Assembly: GCF_037893015.1 (NCBI RefSeq)
Contig: NC_133660.1
Coordinates: forward strand, 281,543,067 to 281,607,066
Direction of reading: 5' to 3'
From: Macrotis lagotis
Lineage: Eukaryota > Chordata > Mammalia > Peramelemorphia > Peramelidae
Length of the DNA: 64,000 nucleotides
Shown here piece after piece: positions 35,901 through 44,809 of this stretch. Each line of letters opens with the position of its first letter. The first letter of the stretch is position 1. Below the pieces are notes generated by a model that made no database searches, had not been told where the DNA came from, and saw only the letters and a program-made list of their open reading frames with translations. A program made the position numbers and the translations under genes.

Positions 35901-37083
35901 TTGTCCCTATAACCAAACACAAGTCACTACACAGACACACACCGGCCCCCCCAACACACCCCAGGGATTCTGGACACTGACTTCTCATCTTGACATGCTG
36001 GGAAATCTCAATCAGCTCCATCTCGGTGGGCATGTATCCCAGTGTCCTCATGCAGGCCCCCAACTCTCGGTAGCTGATGTAGCCATCTTGGTCAGTGTCA
36101 AACTCATTGAAGGCCTCGAGCAGCTCTGTCCATGTTCAATGGTGTGGTAGGGAAGGGAAGGTCAGGGCTCAGCCCCCACCTCCCAACATCACGGGCTCCC
36201 TATCCCTCCTAGTCCACATCACTCATCTACCCCCAGCTCCCAGAACTCCCCCAACCTCCTGCTCCAATGGGCCCCCTCCCCTCTTTCTGCTGCCAACCTC
36301 AGTTTCCCCAATGGCTTACCATCCAGCTCCTCAGGGCCCAGCTCCCGATCCTGCAGGAAGAAAGATCAGATCAAAGTCTCTGCTCCCTACACTCAGCCCT
36401 CTCCCTAACTCCTGCCCTTCATGCTGGTCTCCCTAGTCTGAGAAGGCACCATCTGCCTTGGAAAGAGCTTGGGTTAGGAGTCAGATCCAGGTGCTCACTC
36501 ACAGTGAACTCTCCTCTGCTCTGGGACTCAGTTTCCTCACCTGTGAAATGGGGAGGTTGAACTGACTCTTAACTAAGGTCCCTCCCAGCTCTAATAATCC
36601 ATTTTCAACATATCCACACATCTATTGGTTAGCATTTTACAAAGAAATTTCTTCTCCATTAACTCCTAGGAGACATTTGGCAGCCCCAGAAAGGGGTAGC
36701 TGGCAGGGAAAGAATTGTCTTCATTTTACAAATGCAGTCACTGAGGCACAGAGATATTGGGATTGATCTAAGGTCACATGGCAGTTACCCATTCCTGGGC
36801 CCAGTACCCGCTCTACCTCCAGCCCCTGAACTGTGTGTGTGTTTCATATGGGAGTCAGAAACTGTCTTCTCTAAATTCCCTATATCCCCTTGTGCTCAGC
36901 CCTGATTGGAACTTGTCCAGGAGAATGATTGTCCAGTTCTTCTTCTCCATGCCCCAACCTGGGCCCCTAGCCCTGGATACTCAGCCTCTTTCAGGGGCCC
37001 CTGCTATGGAGAGGTTATTTCAATGTGTATGGATACATGTGTGTGTATTTATATGTGTGCATGTGTGTCTGAGGGTGAGAGTG

Positions 37084-37148
<65 letters not shown>

Positions 37149-37674
37149 AGGGGGAGTGTGCATGTGAGTGTGTGTGTACATGAACCTTGGGATTCATCAT
37201 TGTCCTAGGACTGTCCCCTGGAGGGTTGGACCCCCACCCCCCGAATCCCAACTCCCAGACCCTCACCTTGCCAAAGACACTGTTCAGCAGGGGCCAGTAA
37301 GCCTTGTGAGCAGGATCGTGGTGAGAGTCTCCCCGATGTCGATGGGAGAGCCTTCGGGGGGCAGGTGCCAGGGCAGCCTGGGAGCCTCCCCCAGACCCAG
37401 GCTCTGGCTCAGCAGAGGCCTCACTGCTCTTGACATCTCCCTGACTTCTGCCAGAGGGCTTCTCCTCCTCTTCAGCCTTCTCCCCAGAAGCACTACCTCT
37501 GCCTCTCTGGGCTTCCTTGTGCCCCTTCTCTCGCCTGCTTCTCCTCATACTGGACTCTTTCAGGAATCCTCCCTCAGACTTGGCCTTGGCAGACTCCCCT
37601 GGGGGATGTTTCTCAGGACCCCCACCTGGGCCATCCCCATCCTTCTTGTGTTTGCTCCCATGTTTAGTAGCCAT
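32426..37674 (-). CDS. CABP4: CABP4, calcium-binding protein 4, 6 exons
   Basis: Minus-strand coding exons in gene order: 37674-37267, 36350-36320, 36125-35982, 33022-32913, 32700-32553, 32454-32426. They total 870 nt, giving 289 aa (human 275). The protein is a calmodulin-like sensor of photoreceptor synapses; in mammals it binds the C-terminus of Cav1.4 and shifts channel opening, and human mutations cause a cone-rod synaptic disorder. Exon 1 codes a basic, Ser/Glu-rich tail (1-136) that is the least conserved part and accounts for the extra length. EF1 has a good loop ([12 protein letters not shown], 156-167) and EF2 is degenerate ([10 protein letters not shown], no acidic loop), as is usual for this family. 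EF3 ([12 protein letters not shown], 233-244) and EF4 ([12 protein letters not shown], 270-281) look able to bind calcium. It ends MMLSAR where human ends MMLSRH. The start was chosen because it is the only in-frame ATG before the conserved SHRHRGDS stretch. Confidence 0.95.
32862..32904. repeat. (CA)n microsatellite beside CABP4 exon 4
   Basis: About 20 CA repeats with one AA break near the right end. In the CABP4 transcript this reads as (UG)n starting roughly 10 bases after the exon 4 splice donor (complement of 32912-32911). Confidence 0.95.
33600..34065 (+). repeat. L2-type LINE 3' part in CABP4 intron 3
   Basis: Recognisable L2 phrases in order: 'agctcttcatggcctgcttc', 'cttccttgctgtttcacgag', 'gggactttgcc', 'ctttgagattctcctcaaaa', 'ccttctttacgagacttttt'. 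The copy is diverged and lacks the final part of the element. It is antisense to CABP4. Confidence 0.6.
34825..35700 (+). repeat. array of about 22 diverged TTAGAACA-type units in CABP4 intron 3
   Basis: Some 875 bases made of units that begin 'ttagaacataga' or 'ttagaacataaaa' and end 'tcagagctgggaggg'. Long units of about 39 bases (ttagaacatagaacacagag, tgtcagagctgggaggg) alternate loosely with short ones of about 31 (ttagaacataaaaagtcaga, gttggagg). Copies differ at 10-30% of positions by eye. Weak open frames run through it but have no coding character. Confidence 0.9.
36455..36605 (+). repeat. MIR-type SINE in CABP4 intron 1
   Basis: Contains 'ttgggttaggagtcagatcc', 'gggactcagtttcctcacct' and 'gtgaaatggggaggttgaac', antisense to CABP4. 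A reverse fragment follows at about 36710-36785 ('cattttacaaatgcagtcac'). Confidence 0.65.
37088..37148. repeat. (GA)n(GT)n compound microsatellite in CABP4 intron 1
   Basis: About 35 bases of GA repeats followed directly by about 26 bases of GT repeats; imperfect GT-rich sequence also precedes it from 37025. Confidence 0.95.
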
Positions 37675-37960
37675 TCAGGGCAGGGCCAAGGGGCAATGGT
37701 GTAACCAAGTTCACATTCTGTCCTCAAGGATCCAGAAAATCAGCTTAGTTCCATCCCCTCCCCCCTTACCCCCCCAAGGGAACAGCAGGGCTGGGGTCAC
37801 TGACCTGGGATTAAGGTAAGAAGGACATGGCCCAGGCTGATTATCCAATGGGGCCCTAGTCCTCTGCCCATCCCCACTCAGGGGCTACTGAGGCCCCCAG
37901 CCTCAGGTCTCTGGACCCCCCGGACCCAAAGAAGATCAGTGACCACAGAAACATTGCATC
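37675..37960 (-). promoter_or_regulatory. CABP4: CABP4 5' flank with CRX-like and CCAAT-type motifs
   Basis: About 135 bases upstream of the start codon, 37807-37815 reads GGGATTAAG, which on the gene strand is CTTAATCCC and holds the photoreceptor homeobox core TAATCC. At 37845-37851 is CCAATGG, a reversed CCAAT box. No CpG island or TATA box is present, in keeping with a tissue-restricted gene. The link to CRX is inferred from known CABP4 expression in photoreceptors. Confidence 0.4.
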
Positions 37961-38217
37961 TGGGGGGTGGGTGTCAGGATCCAGCCCCAGGACCAACTCC
38001 ATTGCCCACAGCCACCTTCAGACATGGCATGGCCTAAGCCTCCTGGAGACACAATTTGTTTGAAATCTCAAACTTCACATGATTTGGCAGCCAATTCTGA
38101 GGACTTAGATGAAGTTGGAGCTCACTTTGGATAGCTTTTGACAACCTTCCCATTTTACAGGGGAAGAAATGGGACCTCAAGAGGGGACACAGGCTTCTGG
38201 GGGGTGGGTGGGGGGAG

Positions 38218-38332
38218 GGAAGGGAGGGTGGGGGAAAATTGTAAAATTCAAAACATTACAAAAAAATGATACGTAGAAACTACTATTGTATGTAATTAAA
38301 TCGGAAAACATAAAATACTTATTAAAAAAAAA
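38218..38332 (+). repeat. L1 3' terminal fragment
   Basis: Ends 'actattgtatgtaattaaat', 'cggaaaacataaaatactta' and a poly(A) run, the usual 3' end of marsupial L1 copies. Two similar tails lie at 40137-40250 and 41690-41790. Confidence 0.6.
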
Positions 38333-39043
38333 GGGATGCAGGGTCACACAGGTAGCTGAGCCCAAATCTAATACTCCAATCCCAGATCTGGCCATCCCCC
38401 CCTCCCCCCGACTCTCAATGTAGAAGGGAAGAACGAGCCAAACAATCATACAGAAATGGGTGGCATTATTATGAGGGTAATGTAGCTATCATCTTACTTC
38501 TAGAAGAGGCTGCTGTTCCCCCCCATCCACACACATAACCATACACATTCACGGGGGCTTTCTGGAGTGGGATTTCAGGTGGATGGGGAGAAGCACCTTT
38601 TTGGTTTAGAAAGCTATGTGGTTAAATAATCCATGAACTGATATCAATCTGTTAATCAATCAACAAACATTTATCAAATGACTGATATCAGAGAGCTGTT
38701 GTGGGTGCTACAGACACTAAGACAGAAAACCCAACAACTCCTCACCCTTAGAAAGTACAGTGAGTGCAGGAAAAAACAAATCAGAATCTGAATGTAAGCT
38801 AGGTTCACTTTTTTTCACTGAGAAATCTTTACTTATTTTTTAAACATTTTATAATTTCCCCCCAATCTTACTTCCCTCCCCCCCACCCCCCACCAAAGGC
38901 AGTCTGATAGTCTTTACATTGTTTCCATGGTGTGCATTGATCCAAACTGAATGTGTTGAGAGAGAAATCATATCCTTATGGAAAAAATAAAGTATAAGAG
39001 ATAGCAAAATGATATAACATTTTTTAAAAATTAAAGGTAATAG

Positions 39044-39181
39044 TGGCATAGTGGATAAAGCACTGGCCTTGGAGTCAGGAGTACCTGGGTTCAAATCCTG
39101 TCTCAGACACTTAATAATGACCTAGCTGTGTGGTCTTGGGCAAGCCATTTAACCCCACTTGCCTTGCAAAAACCTAAAAAA
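39044..39181 (+). repeat. WSINE1-type SINE inside the L1, with target-site duplication
   Basis: The 5'-shortened head starts 'tggcatagtggataaagcac'. An 18-base flank aaaaattaaaggtaatag at 39026-39043 recurs at 39182-39199 with one mismatch. The insertion post-dates the L1. Confidence 0.9.
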
Positions 39182-39208
39182 AAAAATTAAAAGTAATAGT
39201 CTTTGGTC

Positions 39209-39370
39209 TTTTTTTTTTGTTAATTTTTTTTTTATTTAACGCAATGGGGTTAAGTGACTTGCCCAAGGTCACACAGCTAGGCAATTATTAAATGTCTGAG
39301 GTCGGATTTGAACTCAGGTCCTCCTGATTCCAGGGCTATTGCTCTATCCACTGGGCCACCTAGCTGCCCC
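39209..39370 (-). repeat. WSINE1-type SINE inside the L1, opposite orientation
   Basis: Reverse copy with a long poly(T) start, 'acgcaatggggttaagtgac', 'tgaggtcggatttgaactca' and 'gggccacctagctgcccc'. It faces the previous SINE across about 30 bases. Confidence 0.9.
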
Positions 39371-40569
39371 TAATCTTTGCTTGAATTCCACAATTCTTTC
39401 TCTGGATACAGATGGCACTCTCCGTGGCAAATACCCCAAAATTGTCCCTGGTTGTTGCACTGATGGAATGAGCAAATCCACATCACCCCGATGTTGCTGT
39501 TGGGGTGTACAATGTTCTTCTGGTTCTGCTCATCTCACTCAGCATCAGTTCATGCAAATCCCTCCAGGCTTCCCTGAAATCCCCTCCCTCCTGGTTTCTA
39601 ATAGAACACTAGTGTTCCATGACACATATATACCACAGTTTGCTAAGCCATTCCCCAATTGAAGAACATTCACTCAGTTTCCAATTCTTTGCCCCCACAA
39701 ACAGGGTTGCTATGAATATTTTTGTACATGGTTGTTTTTACCCTTTTTCATCATCTCTTCAGGGTATAGACCCAGTAGTGGTATTGCTGGGTCAAAGGTG
39801 ATGCGCATTTTTGTTGCCCTTTGGGCATAGTTCCAAATAGCTCTCCAGAAGGGTTGGATGAGTTCACAGCTCCACCAACAATGTATTAGTGTCCCAGATT
39901 TCCCACAACCCTTCCAACATTGATTATTGTCCTTTATGGTCATATTGGCCAGTCTGAGAGGTGTGAGGTGGTAGCTAGGTTCACTTTTTAAAAACTTATT
40001 TTATGTTTTTCCTTCCTATCTCATGGCTTTCTTGCTTTCCCCTTAGTCCTAATTCATCTTACACAAAATGACTAATATGAAAATGCATTAAACACAAATA
40101 TATACGTACAACTTTTATCAGACTTTTTTCCACCATGGGGAAGAAGGAAAGAAGGGAAGGTGGTAGAAAAATGAATAAATTATAAATTTGCAAATGGATA
40201 TATGTAGAAAAACTATCATAGTATATAATTGGAGAAATAAAATATCAATAAGTCATGTGAACTAAGTCTGGGACACAGGTGAAGACTGAATAATTCTTGG
40301 ATCTTCTTCTAGGCTCACCTATAGCTGAGTTAGGCAGAATGGGTGGAAACTTAGAACCTGATCAGCTGTAGAAGACGTCAGGGTCATCCATTACAACCTG
40401 GACCATCACTGTTGACTTTGTCTTGCCACTGGACTTTGATAACTCAGGAAGAGCGATGAGGCTGATGATGATTTTGTGCATCTCTGCCTCACTTAAATCC
40501 AATTCATTTGTGAGTCAAGAGGATCCAGAGGAACAAAGAAAAGAAGGAAGGAAATATGGAAGAAAGGAA

Positions 40570-40572
<3 letters not shown>

Positions 40573-40640
<68 letters not shown>

Positions 40641-40812
40641 AAGGAAATAATGAAAGAGAGAGAGAGAGAAAGGAAGGAATGAAGGAGGGAGGGAGGGAGG
40701 GAGGGAGGAAGGAAGGAAGGAAGGAAAGAAGGAAGGAAGGAAGGAAGGAAGGAAGGAAGGAAGGAATGAAGGAGGGAGGGAGGGAGGGAGGGAGGAAGGA
40801 AGGAAGGAAGAA
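40573..40812. repeat. (GA)n then (GGAA/GGGA)n microsatellite block
   Basis: About 64 bases of GA repeats, then mixed GAAAG, GGAAGGAA and GGGAGGGA runs, with a repeated 'aatgaaggagggaggg' block near 40676 and 40764 that suggests slippage or a local duplication. Confidence 0.95.
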
Positions 40813-40914
40813 GAAAAGCAGGGTTGGGAAGTCTTTCTGTAGAAGATGGAATCTTACTTGGGTCTTGCAGGAGGCAGAAATGAAGAGAGAGAACCTTGCA
40901 GACTAGTTTATTTG

Positions 40915-41225
40915 TGGAACTTCAGTGGCTCCCAGTCACCTTGAGAGTCCAATAGAAAATCCTCTGCTTGGCATTCGAAGCCCTTCATAGCCTTCCTCCC
41001 TATGCACTCCCTTCCTCATGCCCCCCAACTTCCTCACAAAGGATATTACAACCAAAGCCACCACTGCTGCCAAAACCTTGTCTTATCCTAGAGCCCCAGT
41101 TATCCCATTGACATCATCTTGGAAATGGTTGTTAGTACTTTGTCTCTCCCACGTGACAGTGAGCTCCTTGAGGTCAGGGACTGCCTGTTGCCCTTTTTCG
41201 GAATGCTTGTTGAGTGACCACTGCT
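40915..41225 (+). repeat. L2-type LINE 3' fragment
   Basis: Contains 'ggcattcgaagcccttcata', 'gccttcctccctatgcactc' and 'gtgagctccttgaggtcagg', the usual order in an L2 3' end. Confidence 0.6.
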
Positions 41226-41299
41226 TTTAAGGGCCCCAACATATCCCTGAAACACAAAATCTCTTAAATATCTACATTCTTTTTTAATGTGATTTTTTC

Positions 41300-41470
41300 T
41301 TTATTTGTGATTGTGATTTCTTTATTATGTGATTTCCTTTATTTTTTCAATTACATGTAAATCTAGTTTTCAACATTCATTTTTTGTAAGATTTTGAGTT
41401 CCCTCCCCAGGACAGCTTATAATCTGATAAAGATTCTCCATATACAACTATGTTAAACATATTTCCTTAT
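41300..41470 (-). repeat. L1 3' UTR fragment
   Basis: Contains 'ttcaattacatgtaaatcta', 'gttttcaacattcatttttt', 'gtaagattttgagttccctc' and 'atgttaaacatatttcctta', typical of marsupial L1 3' ends read in reverse. A SINE was inserted just right of it. Confidence 0.6.
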
Positions 41471-41486
41471 AAACACCTATATTCTT

Positions 41487-41633
41487 TTCTCTTTTTTTTG
41501 CAAGGCAGTGGGTTCAGTGGCTTGCCCAAGGCCACACAGCTAGGTCATTATTAAGTGTCTGAGGCTGGATTTGAACCCAGGTCCTCCTGACTGTAGGGCT
41601 GGTGCTTTATCCACTGCACCACCTAGCCACCCC
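41487..41633 (-). repeat. WSINE1-type SINE with 17-bp target-site duplication
   Basis: Reverse, near-complete copy. The flank taaacacctatattctt (41470-41486) recurs at 41634-41650 with a single change. The flanks differ little, so the insertion is fairly recent. Confidence 0.92.
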
Positions 41634-42324
41634 TAAACACCTCTATTCTTAATCTTTATCAAATTTCTGGCCTTCTCAATGAGGGGGTGGGGAGGGGAGG
41701 AATTTGGAACTTGACATTGTAAAGAACAAAGGCTCAAAATTGCTTTTACATGTAATTGGAAAAAATAAAATAGTTAAAATAATAAACACCTTCCTTTTTT
41801 TCTGGCAAGGTTATTTGACTGAGAGCCAGGGAGCACCACTCTCTTTGGAGGCTGAAGCATTCAAGATATGTATGGAATTCGAACTGTGAGTTATTCAAGG
41901 GCATTCAAGGAGGGTCTCGGCAGGAAATGGCGCATCATGGACCAACACTTATAGAGGCCACGTTTCATAAAGGAGTGTGACCAAGAGCTAGGACCAGAGC
42001 TAGCGAGTGGCCAAGGAACAGGCCCCATGGATCACTGGCATCCAATCAAGGTCAACATCCACCACAGGAGGATGTGGCCAACAGTGCAGTGGCATGGAGG
42101 GTTGTTTGGAAGATGCTTCTCAAATGGGAGGTGGCAGCTTCATCAAAGATAGCAAGTTTGATATCAGGAAAAATTTCTACTAATGAGAGCTATCTACTAA
42201 TGAAAACTTCTGGGGGTGACAGCTGGGTGAGAGCTTTCCAGACTTCCGGCTCAGATACTAGTTGGTCCCTGAGGTCCCTTCCACCTTGGAGAGTCAAATA
42301 CTAACATAGTAGACCCTCTGGGAT

Positions 42325-42455
42325 ACTCCATTGGAGTATGAGTTTCTTGAGGGCAGGGTCTGTCTTTGACCTCTTTTTGTATTCTCAGTGCTTAGCACTG
42401 GCTCTGGAGCCTAGTAGGGGCTTAAGAAATGCTTCCAGACTGATTGATGAGTGTT
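42325..42455 (+). repeat. L2-type LINE 3' terminus
   Basis: Reads 'gagtttcttgagggcagggt', 'ctgtctttgacctctttttg', 'tattctcagtgcttagcact' and 'tagtaggggcttaagaaatg', the L2 3' end. It stops about 40 bases before the ectopic GPR152 fragment. Confidence 0.75.
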
Positions 42456-42492
42456 GCCCCTGGCTCGATTGGGCTGAATCCCTAGGTGATCC

Positions 42493-42551
42493 CTGGTCTA
42501 CTCTGACTACCTGCTCGTTCTCAACAGTTGTCTGAGTCCCTTCCTCTGCAT
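42493..42551 (+). other. exact 59-bp copy of GPR152 TM7 coding sequence
   Basis: All 59 bases equal 45641-45699 in the GPR152 gene, same orientation, 3148 bases apart. The copied part codes residues 278-296 of the receptor (LVYSDYLLVLNSCLSPFLC). Similarity stops sharply at both ends: the preceding bases are c here and a in the gene, the following t and c. No introns, poly(A) or target-site duplication are seen. It is too short to be a processed pseudogene in the usual sense. Confidence 0.95.
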
Positions 42552-43534
42552 TACTATTCCCAGGTTCTAGGGGCCCTGGGGGTTGGGCAAGATTTGGAGA
42601 TCCAAGAGGAGTGAAAGGCTCAAGATCATTTAGAAGAGAGCCAGGCTCTGTGCATCCAACAACCAGGCAGGCTGTCAAGAGCCTTGAATGTCAATCTAAA
42701 GGATGTTTGGGGCAGAGATGCAGAGGGGTCCGAGGGTCTTTCAGGCCTGTGTCCGCATATTATAAGGTGCAAGATGAATAATGATGACTCTCCTTGGAGG
42801 AAGGTCTCTTGGTTCTTCCTGGCTCCCCCTTCCACCTCAGAATTCATCCAAATGATGTTGACTTCCTAGTCTCTCCCTGTGGGAGAAAAGGGGGTGATAT
42901 TTCTAAGATGCTAATGATCTCCTGGGCAGGGATGAGGTGGAGGCAGAGCTGCCACAGGCCTGGGGGCCTGATTGGGGGGACTCTAGATCACTGGCCAGCA
43001 GGGACTGGGGTTAGAGTTTCTCCAGGAGAGGAGCTCCATGAATGTTTAATGGACCAGGCGGGCTTGGGTTTCCTCTCCCAACACCGAAGTGCATGGGGCG
43101 ACTGTCCACTATACCCAGAGCCCAAGCCCAGGCAGACAGACTGGCAGACAGGTGGTCACACCCCTTACACCATCGCTGCCTGGCAAGGGGAGCTGGAAGC
43201 AGACACAGAGAAGTCAGACTGTGCGTGTGTGGGGGCTGCTCTCTGCCCCCATCCTCATCTCTGTCCTGGTGGCCACTCCCCACCTGCCGGTAAGCTTATC
43301 TGCTCCAGGAACCCCAGGCCATGGCCTCATCCAGACCTTGGGATCCCAAGGGAGGTTTGGAGAGTAGCTTTCTAGTGATGGGGTCTTGTATGGTGGGAAG
43401 GACAGTCCCCTCAATAGTTTACAACAAGAGTTCCCCATAGTGAGTGTGCCCAGTCATAGGAGCCACTTCCCAGGCATGGGCACAGAAGCCACTAGGAAGC
43501 TGGACAGAGAAATAAAAGATGATAGGATTTATCA

Positions 43535-43665
43535 CTAGAAGTGACCTTAGAGACCATGGGAGCTTACACTTTCATTTTACAGAGGAGGAAACTGAGGTCC
43601 AGAGAAGGGAAAAAGTTTGCCCAAGCTCTCACAGTTGAATCTGGATAAGAACTCACTTGTTACTC
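43535..43665 (-). repeat. MIR-type SINE fragment
   Basis: Contains 'gaccttagagaccatgggag', 'cattttacagaggaggaaac', 'tgaggtccagagaaggg' and 'tttgcccaagctctcacagt'. Confidence 0.7.
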
Positions 43666-43816
43666 CAACTAGAGACCAATTGACCTTATTACTTCTTGGT
43701 TCCCAAGAAGGACCAATCTGGAAGGACTCCTGGGAAAGAGAGTTCTATGTCTACAAGGGTCCTGAGAGATCATGTAGCCCATTTTACAGGGGGGGATAAA
43801 CTGATGCTCAAAAAAG

Positions 43817-43970
43817 AAGGGAGGGAGGGAGGGAGGGAGGGAGGGAAGAAGGAAGGAAGGAGGAAGGGAGGGATGGAAAGGAGGAAGGAAGGGAGGAAGG
43901 AAGGGAGGGAGGGAGGAAGAAAGGGAAGGAGGGAGGGAGGAAGGGAGGAAGGGAGGGAGGGAAGGAGGCC
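43817..43970. repeat. (GGGA/GGAA)n purine microsatellite
   Basis: About 150 bases of GGGA and GGAA units on the plus strand, broken by a few GGATGG and AAGAA changes. Confidence 0.95.
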
Positions 43971-44104
43971 TCCAGCTCTGCAGTTACCTTTCCCATCTCC
44001 TCCAGAACCTCCAGGTCAGGGAGCCCTTCGGGCTGCATCCTGACTCCTTCCTCCTCTGAAACTGGATCTCTGAGGGAACAGAAAAAAGTTCAGCAAACTA
44101 ATCT

Positions 44105-44545
44105 CTGATGCTGTACCTGAAGTCATAAAGACCTGAGTTCAAATCTTGCCTCAGATACTTACTAGCTGGACAAGTCCCTTCACCTTCTGGGCCTCAGTTT
44201 CCTAACTTATAAATCAGAGCCTTGGATTGATTAGATGCTAAGCTCCCCCTGATGCTAAATCTCTAGTGTTACAAGTATGCATTTAATAGATACCATGTGC
44301 CCTAGGCACCAGAAACACAAGTCAAAACAAGGGATTTCTGCCTTCAAGGAGCTTGCGTTCTATCTGGGAAACAACACGTACATATAAAGGGAATGCAGGT
44401 AACTTGGGGTGGCTCAGGGGGCTCATTTTATACATGAGGAAACTGCTTTCCAGGAGGATGGCTTGCCCAAAGTTCTACAGATAGCTAAGGTGGGATTTGA
44501 ATCCAGGTCTTCGGGCTCCAAGCCCAGCATTCCTTTCACCATCTG
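44105..44545. repeat. MIR/CORE-SINE fragments upstream of GPR152
   Basis: 44105-44275 is in plus orientation ('aaagacctgagttcaaatct', 'ggcctcagtttcctaactta'). 44410-44545 is a reverse fragment ('attttatacatgaggaaact', 'ggcttgcccaaagttctaca'). They lie 265-700 bases before the GPR152 start codon. Confidence 0.6.
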
Positions 44546-44809
44546 TCACAACTCCTCCAAAGGTTGGGAAGGATCCAGAAGCCAGGTCTTCCCAGGACAA
44601 TAGAATCAAACACCTTTAAGAGCCCAGTCATGTGTCCGGAAAAAGCTGGGCAGGATTCCCAGAGGTTCAGACCACCCTTTACCTGACCCTGCTCTGGGGC
44701 TAAGATCCTCCCTCCCTGCCCATAGCTGATCTCGCCCCATACAAAGCCCCCATTCTCCCTTCTATCCTCTCCCTCTGCCCTGCAGGCCCATCAGCCTGGC
44801 CCCCCAGCA

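Larger units (their letters stand above)
38797..39989 (-). mobile_element. 5'-truncated L1 with 17-bp target-site duplications, carrying two SINEs
   Basis: The 17-bp sequence agctaggttcacttttt occurs at 38797-38813 and again at 39973-39989. Between them is an L1 in minus orientation: poly(T), 3' UTR, then the C-terminal part of ORF2 at 39943-39710, which reads HCWWSCELIQPFWRAIW and DPAIPLLGLYPEE. That motif is typical of L1 ORF2. Only the last 0.9 kb of the element is present, so it was dead on arrival. Two SINEs were inserted into its 3' UTR afterwards. Confidence 0.9.
37960..44780. other. CABP4-GPR152 intergenic region, repeat-rich
   Basis: Nearly 7 kb with no supported exon. It holds L1 3' tails at 38218-38332, 40137-40250 and 41690-41790, a nested L1/SINE block at 38797-39989, microsatellites, L2 3' ends, a SINE at 41492-41633 and MIR fragments. 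It also holds the ectopic GPR152 fragment at 42493-42551. About 42690-43530 holds neither a gene nor a repeat I can name. Confidence 0.55.

Noticed and set aside
42493-42551. Processed pseudogene of GPR152
   Set aside because: Only 59 bases from inside the coding exon, with no poly(A), no target-site duplication and no flanking gene sequence.
43817-43970. Lys/Glu/Arg-rich frames over purine microsatellites (also 40573-40812)
   Set aside because: Pure products of GA, GGAA and GGGA repeats.
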